Origin: Lachnospiraceae bacterium
Lineage (GTDB): Bacteria; Bacillota; Clostridia; Lachnospirales; Lachnospiraceae
Direction: 5' to 3'
Length of the DNA stretch: 22,040 bases
Assembly: GCA_017446125.1 (NCBI GenBank)
Contig: JAFSRL010000256.1
Location: forward strand, 1-22,040
Under the pieces are notes generated by a model that saw only the letters and a list, made by a program, of their open reading frames with translations, did not search any database and was not told the DNA's origin. Each line of letters starts with the position of its first letter. The stretch's first letter is position 1. A program made the translations under genes and the position numbers. Below are positions 6,041-13,875 of this stretch, in pieces.

Positions 6041-7291
6041 ATGTTGATGAGTGTTACCTTGCGTCAGGATCTTTTTGCCATGGATCAACTGATGGAAGAA
6101 GGTGAGCTGGATGTCGCAATGGGGGTGGCATCCGAAACAAAACAGACCGCGAAACGGAAGGCGGAAAAAGAATACTTCGGCAAAAGAAAGAGCTCTTCGA
6201 GTCCGGGCCTGCTTGAACGCAGGCGGCGCATCTTAGCGCTGGTGGATGCGGATGCGCGTTACCTGCACCGCTTGAGCAGCTACCTGCAGGAGCATTTGAA
6301 TGTCTCGTTTGATATCTGCGAATTCACTTCCCCGGAACAGCTTTTGGTGTTCCGGATGCAGGCGGAGCCGTTGATTGTCGTTATCTCCGGCGAATTGTAT
6401 CCGGCGCTTTGCGGCACGGAACAGGAAATGTTTTCGGACGTGATTGTGCTGGAGGACCCGAATGCGCAGGAGGCGGTTTCGTGTGAGGAGGAGCACGGAA
6501 CGGGAAAGGTCACGCGCCTGAACAAGTTCTCTTCTTCCGAACGTGTTGTCAACGCGATTTTGGATCACTGCCTAAGCTGCTCCGAGGTGATTCGCGTGGG
6601 GGACAAAGCGCCGCAGGGAGGACTTCAGATTCTGGGTGTTTACTCTCCTTTGACCAGATGCCTGCAGTCCTCGTTCGCGGCCACCCTGGGCAAGTATCTC
6701 TCGAAGCGGTCAAAGGTGTTGTACTTAACGCTCGAGCCCTACCCGTCCTTAAAGGATGTGCGGGAGCTGGAGGCGGAGCACGACATCACGGACTTCATGT
6801 ACTACTTTGAATGTTATCCCGCGAAGACGCCGCTTTATATCGAGAAGGTCAAGGTCAATCTTGCGGGTATGGACACCATCCCGCCCGCGAAGAACTTTCT
6901 GACGCTGCGCGACATTTCCGGAGAAACCTGGCAGAAGGTATTTGAGTGGATTGCGCGCACAACGGAATACGCATACGTCATCTTAGACCTGCACGAAAAC
7001 CTTACGGCCTTTCCGGAGCTTTTATCGATGTGCGACAGGCTCTTTACGATATGCGGAAAAGAAGCACCGGCTGCGCACCGCCTCGGGCTCTACCGCGAGA
7101 TGCTCTTTGCCAGCGGCTTAGAGGAAGTCTGGTACAGAACGATACGCTTTCGGCTGCCGCATTTTTCCAACCTGCCCACGGACATCAACGGATTGCAGCA
7201 CTCGTATTTTGCAAAGCATGTCATCAAGGCGTATAAGCAAAGCACGTACAGGGTACCGGTAAAACCCGCCTTTCAGGAGGTCATCGCATGA
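6041..7291 (+). CDS. tadZ: TadZ/CpaE-like pilus localisation protein, degenerate P-loop
   Basis: The 416-residue protein fits TadZ, a MinD/ParA-like protein that places the Tad machine in the cell. A basic linker (about 34-62) precedes an atypical receiver domain (about 63-165; ILALVDADARYLHRL). At the end of its third strand, LIVVISGEL, there is Ser116 where a receiver would carry the phosphorylated Asp, so it is probably not phosphorylated. The ATPase-like domain starts near 195. Its Walker A site reads GVYSPLTRCLQSS (199-211) in place of GRxGKTS, so the nucleotide-binding lysine is missing. Later strands are conserved (VLYLTLEPYPSL, YAYVILDLHENL). A TadZ from Eubacterium rectale has been structurally characterised with the same receiver-plus-ATPase layout. 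It overlaps tadA by 4 bases (ATGA), indicating coupling. Confidence 0.85.
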   Translation: MLMSVTLRQDLFAMDQLMEEGELDVAMGVASETKQTAKRKAEKEYFGKRKSSSSPGLLERRRRILALVDADARYLHRLSSYLQEHLNVSFDICEFTSPEQLLVFRMQAEPLIVVISGELYPALCGTEQEMFSDVIVLEDPNAQEAVSCEEEHGTGKVTRLNKFSSSERVVNAILDHCLSCSEVIRVGDKAPQGGLQILGVYSPLTRCLQSSFAATLGKYLSKRSKVLYLTLEPYPSLKDVRELEAEHDITDFMYYFECYPAKTPLYIEKVKVNLAGMDTIPPAKNFLTLRDISGETWQKVFEWIARTTEYAYVILDLHENLTAFPELLSMCDRLFTICGKEAPAAHRLGLYREMLFASGLEEVWYRTIRFRLPHFSNLPTDINGLQHSYFAKHVIKAYKQSTYRVPVKPAFQEVIA

Positions 7292-8532
7292 GGACGGGTT
7301 TTGAGGAAAACGAACTGAAGAAAAGCATCAAGGCGCAGCTAATGGGCGCGATGGACTTTTCAAGAGAGGTGCCGGACGAGGAAATGTTTGAGCGCATCGA
7401 CGAGGAAGTGCTCATCGCCACAAGGGATAAGCCGGTGGACCTTTCCATGAAGAAACGGATCCGGACGGAGCTGTTTCACGCCATCCGCAAGCTCGATGTC
7501 CTGCAGGAACTGATTGACGACCCTGACATCACGGAGATTATGGTCAACGGCAAGGACCGCATCTTCATTGAAAAGGAGGGCAGGATTCACCGTTACGCGG
7601 CACAGTTTGAAACGAAGGAGCGCCTGGAGGACGTCATCCAGCAGATGGTTGGCGCCTGCAACCGCGTCGTGAACGAGGCAAGCCCCATCGTGGATGCCCG
7701 CCTCATGGACGGTTCCAGAATCAATATTGTGTTGCCGCCCGTGAGTCTGGACGGCGCCACCGTCACCATCAGAAAGTTTCCGAAGGAGGCAATCCGGATG
7801 GAGGATCTGATCGCCTTCGGCTCCCTGCCCGGATACCTGGCGGACTATTTGTCCGTTCTCGTCAAGGCAGGCTACAACATCTTCATCGCGGGCGGCACGG
7901 GCAGCGGCAAGACGACCTTTTTGAATGCGCTTTCAGACCACATCCCGCAGGAGGAACGCATCATCACGATTGAGGACAACGCGGAGCTTCAAATTAAACA
8001 CATCCCGAACCTGGTACGCCTGGAGGCGCGCAACGCAAACGTGGAAGGGTGTAAGGAAATCACGATTCGCGACCTGATCAAATCCTCGCTCAGAATGCGT
8101 CCCGACCGCATCGTTGTGGGTGAGGTGCGCGGCGCGGAGGCTATCGATATGGTGCAATGCATGAATACCGGTCACGACGGAAGTATGAGCACGGGTCACA
8201 GCAACAGCGCGTACGACATGCTCTCGCGGCTGGAGACGATGATTCTGATGGGAATGGAGCTGCCGCTCGCCGCAATCCGCGCACAGATTGCAAGCGCGAT
8301 TGACATCGTCGTCTATCTGGGAAGGCTCAGGGACAGAACGAGAAAGCTTTTGGAGATTTGCGAAGTGGAAAAGCAGCTTACGGACAACGGAACCATCCGG
8401 ATGAAGACGCTGTTTGCGTTTGCGGAAACCGGAGAGGAGAACGGACGCATCACGGGAGAATGGAGGAGGGAGCATGATCTTGAAAATCAGACAAAGCTTC
8501 GCGCAAGCGGTCTTACGCTACCGGCTGCATGA
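7288..8532 (+). CDS. tadA: TadA/CpaF secretion ATPase
   Basis: The 414-residue hexameric ATPase of the type II/IV secretion superfamily drives Flp pilus assembly from the cytoplasmic face. An N-terminal domain (about 60-180) carries the family signature (VLQELIDDPDITEIMVNG; EASPIVDARLMDGSRINIVLPP). Walker A is GGTGSGKTT (202-210), the Walker B region is RIVVGEVRGAEA (274-285), and the His box is NTGHDGSMSTGHSNS (293-307). All catalytic elements are intact, and the length is normal for a clostridial CpaF. The ATG overlaps the tadZ stop. Its own 3' end overlaps tadB by 59 bases. Confidence 0.95.
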   Translation: MRTGFEENELKKSIKAQLMGAMDFSREVPDEEMFERIDEEVLIATRDKPVDLSMKKRIRTELFHAIRKLDVLQELIDDPDITEIMVNGKDRIFIEKEGRIHRYAAQFETKERLEDVIQQMVGACNRVVNEASPIVDARLMDGSRINIVLPPVSLDGATVTIRKFPKEAIRMEDLIAFGSLPGYLADYLSVLVKAGYNIFIAGGTGSGKTTFLNALSDHIPQEERIITIEDNAELQIKHIPNLVRLEARNANVEGCKEITIRDLIKSSLRMRPDRIVVGEVRGAEAIDMVQCMNTGHDGSMSTGHSNSAYDMLSRLETMILMGMELPLAAIRAQIASAIDIVVYLGRLRDRTRKLLEICEVEKQLTDNGTIRMKTLFAFAETGEENGRITGEWRREHDLENQTKLRASGLTLPAA

Positions 8533-9253
8533 GGTGAAGCCCTCGCCCGCGGACTGGACGATTTTTGCAAAGGGCGTGGGCGTGGTAATCCTGTTTGGCT
8601 ACTTCTTTTACCGCTCGGTGATTGCGTGCGTCATCCTTTCCCCCATCCTTCTGCCGTATTACGTGATGGAAAAGCGGAAGAAAAACCGCCGGAACGCGGC
8701 AATTTTGGGACAGCAGTTCAAGGATGCCGTGATGGCGGTTGCCACCGCCATGCGTGCAGGCTACGCCGTGGAGAATGCCTTTCTTGCGGCGGAGGAGGAC
8801 ATGCGTCTTTTGTACGGAAAGGGAAGCCTTATCGTCACGGAGCTGCACCGCATCAGTGCGGGACTGGGAAACAACGTCGTGCTGGAAACCCTGTTAAACG
8901 ACTTTGCGAACCGGAGCCATAACGAGGACATCCGGGAATTTGCGGAGGTGTTTCAGGTTGCGAAACGAAGCGGCGGCAACATGACACAGATTTTAATGCG
9001 CACGGCGATAGTGATTGGCGCAAGGCTCGACGTGGAGAAGGAAATCGATGTGCTCTTGAGCGCAAAGAAAATGGAAGCAAAAATCATGGAGGTTGTACCG
9101 TTTTTCATTGTCTTTTATGTGGGCATCACATCAAGAGGGTTCTTTGACCCCCTCTACCATAATCCCTTCGGGATTCTGATGATGAGCGGGTGCCTGATCT
9201 TATACCTGATTGCATATCTGATGTTGGAGAAGATTATCGACATCAGAATCTGA
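8474..9253 (+). CDS. tadB: TadB-like inner-membrane platform protein (T2SSF)
   Basis: The 259-residue integral membrane protein has one type II secretion F domain. ATG 8474 is chosen because GGAGGAGGG (8462-8470) precedes it; the frame is open further upstream (ATG 8414) but without a site. Membrane segments are at about 29-63 (VGVVILFGYFFYRSVIACVI; one or two spans), about 205-222 and about 233-252. The cytoplasmic T2SSF core lies between (FKDAVMAVATAMRAGYAVENA; EVFQVAKRSGGNM). TadB and TadC form the platform rotated or contacted by TadA. It overlaps tadA by 59 bases, a sign of tight coupling. Confidence 0.9.
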   Translation: MILKIRQSFAQAVLRYRLHEVKPSPADWTIFAKGVGVVILFGYFFYRSVIACVILSPILLPYYVMEKRKKNRRNAAILGQQFKDAVMAVATAMRAGYAVENAFLAAEEDMRLLYGKGSLIVTELHRISAGLGNNVVLETLLNDFANRSHNEDIREFAEVFQVAKRSGGNMTQILMRTAIVIGARLDVEKEIDVLLSAKKMEAKIMEVVPFFIVFYVGITSRGFFDPLYHNPFGILMMSGCLILYLIAYLMLEKIIDIRI

Positions 9254-9275
9254 TCATCCGTAAAGGAGGAACATC

Positions 9276-10736
9276 ATGTTGATCGTTGTTTATGCGGCCA
9301 TCCCCGCCGCCCTGGGACTTTGTACCCTTTTTTCGGGGAAAACGAAGGTACCGGAACACTACGAGGTGACGGGTATCGGAAGGATTTTCTGCAGAAACGC
9401 GCTGTTCTTATACCGGAAGTTTTTTGCAAAGCATATACAGACCTCGCTCTCGGGTGTGGAGCGCTCCTTAACGCTCTTGCAGCCGCGGAAGAAATGCGCG
9501 GACTTAGGGGAAGTGTACTTTGTCAAAAAGCTCTCCGACCTTTTGATGCTCTTGTGCGCGGGCTCCGTTCTGGGGATGGCACTGTATGTCTCCGCAAGGC
9601 AAAACCCCGCGGTTTCAGAGGAAGGCATCATGCAGCGCGCCTCGTACGAAGAGGAGGCAAAGGACGTGCAACTGATTGCGCACACAAAGGAGGGCGAGGT
9701 GCTGGGCACCTACGACGTGCGTGTTTCCAACCGGCGCTACACAAAGGAGGAAACGGACCGTTTGTTTTCGGAGGCCTCCGCCATCCTGCCGGAAGAAATC
9801 TTAAACGGCAACGCTTCGCAGGAGCAGGTGACGACGGACCTAAAGCTCGTCACACAGCTTGCGGGCTATCCGTTTACGATTACATGGAAATCCGGAGACT
9901 ACACCAGAATCCGCTCAGACGGACGCTTAAACCTTGAGGGGATTCCCGCGGCAGGCGAGGTTGTGATGCTGACGGCGCAATACGCGTACCACGACCTGAC
10001 ATACGAACAGGTGCTTCACGTGCATGTCAGGGCGCCGGTTCCCGATCGGGAACAGTTGCGGGAGGAACAGATGCAAACCCTGCTTGCGAACGCGGACGCG
10101 GCAACCATTGAGGAAGCGCACATTGTGCTGCCGGGGACCTTTGACAACAAAGACTTACAGTGGAAGGAGATGGTGAAGGATTCCTCTCCGCTCATATTTC
10201 TTCTGGTGCTCATCGCGTCCTTCATCGTCTTTGTCGCGAAGGACAAGGAGGTGCAGCGGCAGATGGATGCGCGCAACAACGAGCTGTTAAACGGATACCC
10301 GCAGTTTGTTTCCCAACTGGTGCTGTATTTGGGCGCCGGAATGACACTGCGCAGCATCATGAAGAAGCTCGCGCTCAATTACGCGAAGCGGTTTCAAAAG
10401 AACGGCGAGCTGCAGTTTCTGGGCGAGGAGCTCTTACGGTTTACCTACGCCGTCGAAAGCGGTGTCGCGGAAACGGGTGCGTATGAACAGTTCGGCCTTC
10501 GCACCGGCACCAGGGAGTATACCCGCTTAACCACATTGCTTGTGCAAAACGTCAGGAAGGGAAGCAACGACCTGCTGCGGCTCTTGGAGGAGGAATCAAA
10601 GAAGGCGTTTTCCGAACGCATCGATCGCGCGAGAAAGCGCGGCGAGGAGGCGGGCACGAAGCTCTTGATGCCCATGATGTTACTTTTGGGAATCGTCATG
10701 ATCATCATCATGATTCCCGCCTATACGGCTTTTTAA
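9276..10736 (+). CDS. tadC: TadC-like platform protein with extracytoplasmic Ig-like insertion
   Basis: The 486-residue protein is much longer than a usual TadC (about 280-320). An N-terminal hydrophobic segment (1-20) and a second at about 89-108 are followed by roughly 195 polar residues (about 109-304), then a membrane span (about 306-324). The T2SSF-type cytoplasmic region follows (YPQFVSQLVLYLGAGMTLRS; AGTKLLMPMMLLLGIVMII) and the protein ends in a membrane span. The inserted stretch should lie outside the membrane. Its second half (about 170-258) resembles the atrophied bacterial Ig-like domain: NASQEQVTTDLKLV, TITWKSGDYTRI, SDGRL, VVMLTAQYAY. Such a domain could touch the cell wall or the emerging pilus. 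The start is set by AAAGGAGG 8 bases upstream. Confidence 0.82.
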   Translation: MLIVVYAAIPAALGLCTLFSGKTKVPEHYEVTGIGRIFCRNALFLYRKFFAKHIQTSLSGVERSLTLLQPRKKCADLGEVYFVKKLSDLLMLLCAGSVLGMALYVSARQNPAVSEEGIMQRASYEEEAKDVQLIAHTKEGEVLGTYDVRVSNRRYTKEETDRLFSEASAILPEEILNGNASQEQVTTDLKLVTQLAGYPFTITWKSGDYTRIRSDGRLNLEGIPAAGEVVMLTAQYAYHDLTYEQVLHVHVRAPVPDREQLREEQMQTLLANADAATIEEAHIVLPGTFDNKDLQWKEMVKDSSPLIFLLVLIASFIVFVAKDKEVQRQMDARNNELLNGYPQFVSQLVLYLGAGMTLRSIMKKLALNYAKRFQKNGELQFLGEELLRFTYAVESGVAETGAYEQFGLRTGTREYTRLTTLLVQNVRKGSNDLLRLLEEESKKAFSERIDRARKRGEEAGTKLLMPMMLLLGIVMIIIMIPAYTAF

Positions 10737-10744
10737 CGGATCAT

Positions 10745-10758
10745 AATCAGCGCTGATT
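10745..10758 (+). repeat. 14-bp perfect palindrome between tadC and flp
   Basis: AATCAGCGCTGATT is its own reverse complement and lies in the 65-base gap before flp, the longest gap inside the Tad operon. It could be a protein-binding site, or as RNA a small 5-bp hairpin with a GCGC loop. No U tract follows and I see no convincing promoter nearby. Confidence 0.55.
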
Positions 10759-10801
10759 TAGATAGTAACCAACAAAACAAGACACAAAAAGGAGGTAAAG
10801 C

Positions 10802-11008
10802 ATGGAGTTTTTATTCCGACAGGGAAGGTATTATCTGGAACGCTTGAGGGCAAAGTTTTCACAGGATGACGGGATGGGTACCGTGGAGGTCATTTTGATC
10901 ATCGTCGTGTTGATCGGCCTTGTCATCGTGTTCAAGGAACAGATTTCCGGTCTGGTGGAGGATGTCTTTAAGACCATCACAGACAAGAAGAATGTTGTAA
11001 CGGGGTGA
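10802..11008 (+). CDS. flp: Flp-type major pilin
   Basis: The 68-residue prepilin is the probable fibre subunit. A basic leader ends at Gly24. Mature residues would be MGTVEVILIIVVLIGLVIVF, giving Gly at -1 and Glu29 at +5, the features needed by the Tad prepilin peptidase; Val follows where many Flp proteins have Tyr. One hydrophobic helix (about 28-47) is followed by a short amphipathic tail. Length and shape fit the Flp family. The ribosome binding site AAGGAGGT (10791-10798 region) is the strongest in the operon, as expected for the most abundant product. It sits after the platform genes and before the minor pseudopilins. Confidence 0.92.
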   Translation: MEFLFRQGRYYLERLRAKFSQDDGMGTVEVILIIVVLIGLVIVFKEQISGLVEDVFKTITDKKNVVTG

Positions 11009-11012
11009 TGTT

Positions 11013-12449
11013 ATGAAGAAGGGATACATGACGGTTTATTTATCCCTGACCCTGACCATACTCCTCTCCCTTGTCCTGGCGCTGCTACACGGCGCCAGGG
11101 TCGGGGCGGTCTGTATGGAGACGGAGTGCGTGGCGGATATCGCGGCAAACGCGGTGCTTTCGGAATTCAACAAGGCGCTGTTCGAGCAATTCGATTTGCT
11201 GTTAGTCGATTCCTCGTACCGGGAGTTTACGCCATCGGTCGACAACGTGCAGGAGCGGCTGCGCTATTACGCGGAGGGAAACCTATCCTCCCCCTTGCGC
11301 ACGGCAGCTTTTCAGCCAAGGTCCATGACGGCCTTAGAGGCGGAAGAGGTTTTGATTACGGAGTATTCGGTGGCAACGGACGGCGGTTATTCCGTCCTGC
11401 AGCGGCAGATTCTGGAATATATGAAGGCGGAACCGGTTGAAAACCTGCTTTCGGAGCTGTCCGGTCACCTTGCCACATTTGAAAACGCAGGCATCGGAAA
11501 CACAAATGTGGAGGATGAGATTGCAAAAACAAAGGAAGAACTGTCAAATGTGGAGAACCTTACAATCAAAAACGAGGATGGCGAGGAAGAAGTGGTGGAG
11601 CTTGACAACCCTGCGGATCAGGTCTGGAACGACAGCCGCTACGGTCTGGTCGACCTGTTGATGCCGGACGGAAAGGAGGTATCGACCGCCACGGTGGATT
11701 TGAGTGCCTACGCCTCTGCGCGAACACTTGCTAAGGGAACCGGACTGGATGAGTCCTGCGAAATGAACGCGATGGATCCCTTGCTCATCAACCTGTACAT
11801 GGCGGAGAAATGCGGTTATTTCGGCAGAACCTATGATAAGAGTGCCCTGAAATACCAACTGGAGTACCTGATTGCCGGCAAAGCGAACGACCACGACAAC
11901 TTAGAGGCGGTTGCCTACCAGCTTTTGTTGTGGCGGGAAGCCTCGAATCTGGCACACATCCTGTCGAGTCCCGCCAAAATGGCACAGGTGGAAGCGCTTG
12001 CGGCAAGCGTCGCGGCACTGACCTTGCTGCCATGGCTGCAACCCGTGGTAAAGTATTCGATTATTCTTGCCTGGTCCTTTGCGGAAAGCATGGTGGATAT
12101 TCGCGCACTTTACAAGGGCGAGAAGGTTCCTTTGATCAAAACGGATGAGAGCTGGCACCTTTCCATTGAAAATCTGGCGAGCTACAAGAGTCATCTGGAT
12201 GTTACCAAGGGCAGCGGGCACGGACTTGCCTACGTGGACTATTTAAAGATCATGGTCTTTATGAAGGGTCGGGATGTCACGATTCCCCGGCTCGCGAACC
12301 TGATGGAGATGGATGTGCGCAAGGCGGAAGGGACATCACTCTTTTGTCTCGACCATTGCCTTGACTGTTTCACGGTCTATCTGAAGACCAGATCGAAGTT
12401 CGGCGTGGGTGCGTATGCGACAAGGACCGCCGGTTATGAGATGTATTGA
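11013..12449 (+). CDS. DUF5702-like Tad-locus protein, pseudopilin-like N-terminus
   Basis: The 478-residue protein begins MKKGYMTVYLSLTLTILLSLVLALLHGAR, a short basic start followed by one membrane helix; the rest (about 30-478) is expected outside the cell. The pattern after the helix (VCMETECVADIAANAVLSEFN, LFEQFDLLLVDSSY) is what I associate with DUF5702 proteins of firmicute Tad loci. The N-terminus, G-YMTVY, lines up with the prepilin sites of its neighbours (G-MGTVE, G-SMTVE, G-YFTLE), but Tyr replaces Glu at +5. The exported part has an acidic helix (about 165-210) and, at about 330-357, a hydrophobic stretch (ASVAALTLLPWLQPVVKYSI) that may be a second membrane helix. It starts 4 bases after flp. 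It may fill the TadG role. Confidence 0.8.
   Translation: MKKGYMTVYLSLTLTILLSLVLALLHGARVGAVCMETECVADIAANAVLSEFNKALFEQFDLLLVDSSYREFTPSVDNVQERLRYYAEGNLSSPLRTAAFQPRSMTALEAEEVLITEYSVATDGGYSVLQRQILEYMKAEPVENLLSELSGHLATFENAGIGNTNVEDEIAKTKEELSNVENLTIKNEDGEEEVVELDNPADQVWNDSRYGLVDLLMPDGKEVSTATVDLSAYASARTLAKGTGLDESCEMNAMDPLLINLYMAEKCGYFGRTYDKSALKYQLEYLIAGKANDHDNLEAVAYQLLLWREASNLAHILSSPAKMAQVEALAASVAALTLLPWLQPVVKYSIILAWSFAESMVDIRALYKGEKVPLIKTDESWHLSIENLASYKSHLDVTKGSGHGLAYVDYLKIMVFMKGRDVTIPRLANLMEMDVRKAEGTSLFCLDHCLDCFTVYLKTRSKFGVGAYATRTAGYEMY
11075..11099 (+). repeat. Strong intragenic hairpin just downstream of flp
   Basis: CCTGGCGC (11075-11082) is perfectly complementary to GCGCCAGG (11092-11099) across a 9-base loop. 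It lies inside codons 21-29 of the DUF5702-like gene, 67 bases after the flp stop. There is no U tract, so it is not a classical terminator; it could slow 3' decay and help keep pilin mRNA more abundant than downstream messages. Confidence 0.4.
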
Positions 12450-12477
12450 CCGGAAAACAGGAAGGATAGGAACACAG

Positions 12478-13410
12478 ATGTTATCAATAAGAGGCGCTGC
12501 AAACACTGTAAAAACAGTACTTTCAAAAAATCAATCGTTACGAAAAGGATCGATGACCGTGGAGGCGTCGATGGCGGTCCCCTTCTTCCTGTTCTTCTTT
12601 TTGAACGTCCTGACCGCCTTCGACATCCTGCGGATGCAGTGCGATTTGACCGCCGCGATGCACCAGGTGGGCAACCGGATTGCCATACACAGGTTCGAAG
12701 CAGTCTATGCGGAAGATGTAATCGCCGGTGTTGCAACGAGCCTGGATCCGGAGGCAACAGGGGAGGATCAGGCGCAGCACGGCAATCCCGTACTCAACAC
12801 ACTTCTGGATGCCGGTTCCGTGATGTACGCGCAGTCCGCGATTGTGGACTATCTGGGTGCGGATTACCTGGATCGCTCCCCCGTTGTAAACGGAAGCAGC
12901 GGGTTAAGCTTTCTCGCCTCGGATATTTCCGGAGAGAGTGAACGAATTGACCTTGTATGCTCTTATCAGGTCCGCCCTTTGTTCGGTTGGATCCGGTTTT
13001 TCCCGTTCCGTATGGAGAATCGCTATTTCGGGCACGCATGGGTGGGCTATGAGGGCGGCTTTGTCCAGAAAAAGAAGAAGGACAAGAAGGAAGAAATCGT
13101 CTACATCACGGAAACCGGCACGGTTTATCACAGAAGCCGGGGGTGCACCCACCTGGACCTTTCGATTCGTGCCACGACCTACACGCAGGCGCTTAGTGAC
13201 CGCAACGAGGGCGGCGCGAAGTACCATGCCTGTGAGCGCTGCGGCGGTAGTCCGAAGGAAGGCAGTACCGTATACGTCACGGACTACGGGAACCGCTACC
13301 ACAATTCTCTTTCCTGCTCCGGCTTAAAGCGCACCGTCATGGAGATACCCATCTCTGAGGCGGGAAGCCGCGCTCCCTGCAGCAAATGCGGCATGAAACA
13401 CAACACATAA
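12478..13410 (+). CDS. TadE-like pseudopilin with two C-terminal His/Cys modules
   Basis: The 310-residue protein starts at ATG 12478, seven bases after GGATAGG; two upstream in-frame ATGs (12409, 12436) fall within the preceding gene and lack sites. A 24-residue basic leader ends at Gly24, followed by SMTVEASMAVPFFLFFFLNV: Glu at +5 and a hydrophobic helix as in TadE minor pseudopilins. Residues about 45-195 are the exported middle. A lysine-rich linker (about 200-212) leads to two similar modules: VYITETGTVYH with His218, Cys223, then C252ERC255; and VYVTDYGNRYH with His275, Cys280, then C301SKC304. The pattern YH....C..L...(18-29)...C..C resembles Ada-like metal-binding modules at the ends of secreted nucleases and competence-type proteins. 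They could bind zinc or form disulfides outside the cell. Confidence 0.82.
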   Translation: MLSIRGAANTVKTVLSKNQSLRKGSMTVEASMAVPFFLFFFLNVLTAFDILRMQCDLTAAMHQVGNRIAIHRFEAVYAEDVIAGVATSLDPEATGEDQAQHGNPVLNTLLDAGSVMYAQSAIVDYLGADYLDRSPVVNGSSGLSFLASDISGESERIDLVCSYQVRPLFGWIRFFPFRMENRYFGHAWVGYEGGFVQKKKKDKKEEIVYITETGTVYHRSRGCTHLDLSIRATTYTQALSDRNEGGAKYHACERCGGSPKEGSTVYVTDYGNRYHNSLSCSGLKRTVMEIPISEAGSRAPCSKCGMKHNT

Positions 13411-13440
13411 GTGCAAACAGTTCATTTTTAGGAGGTAGTA

Positions 13441-13875
13441 ATGCAAGTACAGACGGGAATCCATGTGGCTGCCTTTGCCCTGCTTTTGGCGGCCTCGGTT
13501 CTGGACATCAAAAAGCGGGAAATCGCGGGTTGGATGATGGCGGGTGCAGCCGCGCTCTCTGTCACGGCATGCATCCTGCAATGGAAGGAGGTTGCGGCAA
13601 GCGAAATGGCGCTTTCCGTGCTGCCAGGCGTCGTTCTGATTCTGTTCGCGGTGCTGTTTCGGGGCAGCTTCGGCATGGGAGACGGGATCTTTGCGGCCTG
13701 TCTCGGACCGGTATTTGGCGTGGCACAAATGGTAAGCGGCATCTTCTTTGCACTATTATTCGGCGCCATGGCGGGCATTGCCTTAATCGTGTCGCGAAAG
13801 GGCTCCCGTAAAAGCACGCTGCCCTTCGTTCCTCTCTTAACGCTCGGAATGGGGGTGACGCAGCTTGTATCTTGA
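13441..13875 (+). CDS. tadV: Prepilin peptidase (A24, TadV/CpaA-like)
   Basis: The 144-residue membrane aspartyl protease should cut the leaders of Flp and the TadE-like proteins after glycine. It is the short form without the N-terminal methyltransferase half. The first catalytic Asp is Asp22 in SVLDIKKREI and the second Asp81 in GMGDG (78-82). The Lys that often follows GxGDx is Ile here, which I recall as common in clostridial members. About five to six hydrophobic segments are visible. AGGAGGT sits just before ATG 13441. Its last codons overlap the start of the next pseudopilin gene, so enzyme and substrate are coupled. Confidence 0.9.
   Translation: MQVQTGIHVAAFALLLAASVLDIKKREIAGWMMAGAAALSVTACILQWKEVAASEMALSVLPGVVLILFAVLFRGSFGMGDGIFAACLGPVFGVAQMVSGIFFALLFGAMAGIALIVSRKGSRKSTLPFVPLLTLGMGVTQLVS

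Noticed and set aside
8414..8473. Earlier start for tadB
   Set aside because: The extra residues are an alternate-frame reading of tadA; GGAGGAGGG positions the start at 8474.
7933..8475. Minus-strand open frame (180 codons) opposite tadA
   Set aside because: Histidine- and arginine-rich shadow of the highly conserved tadA coding sequence.
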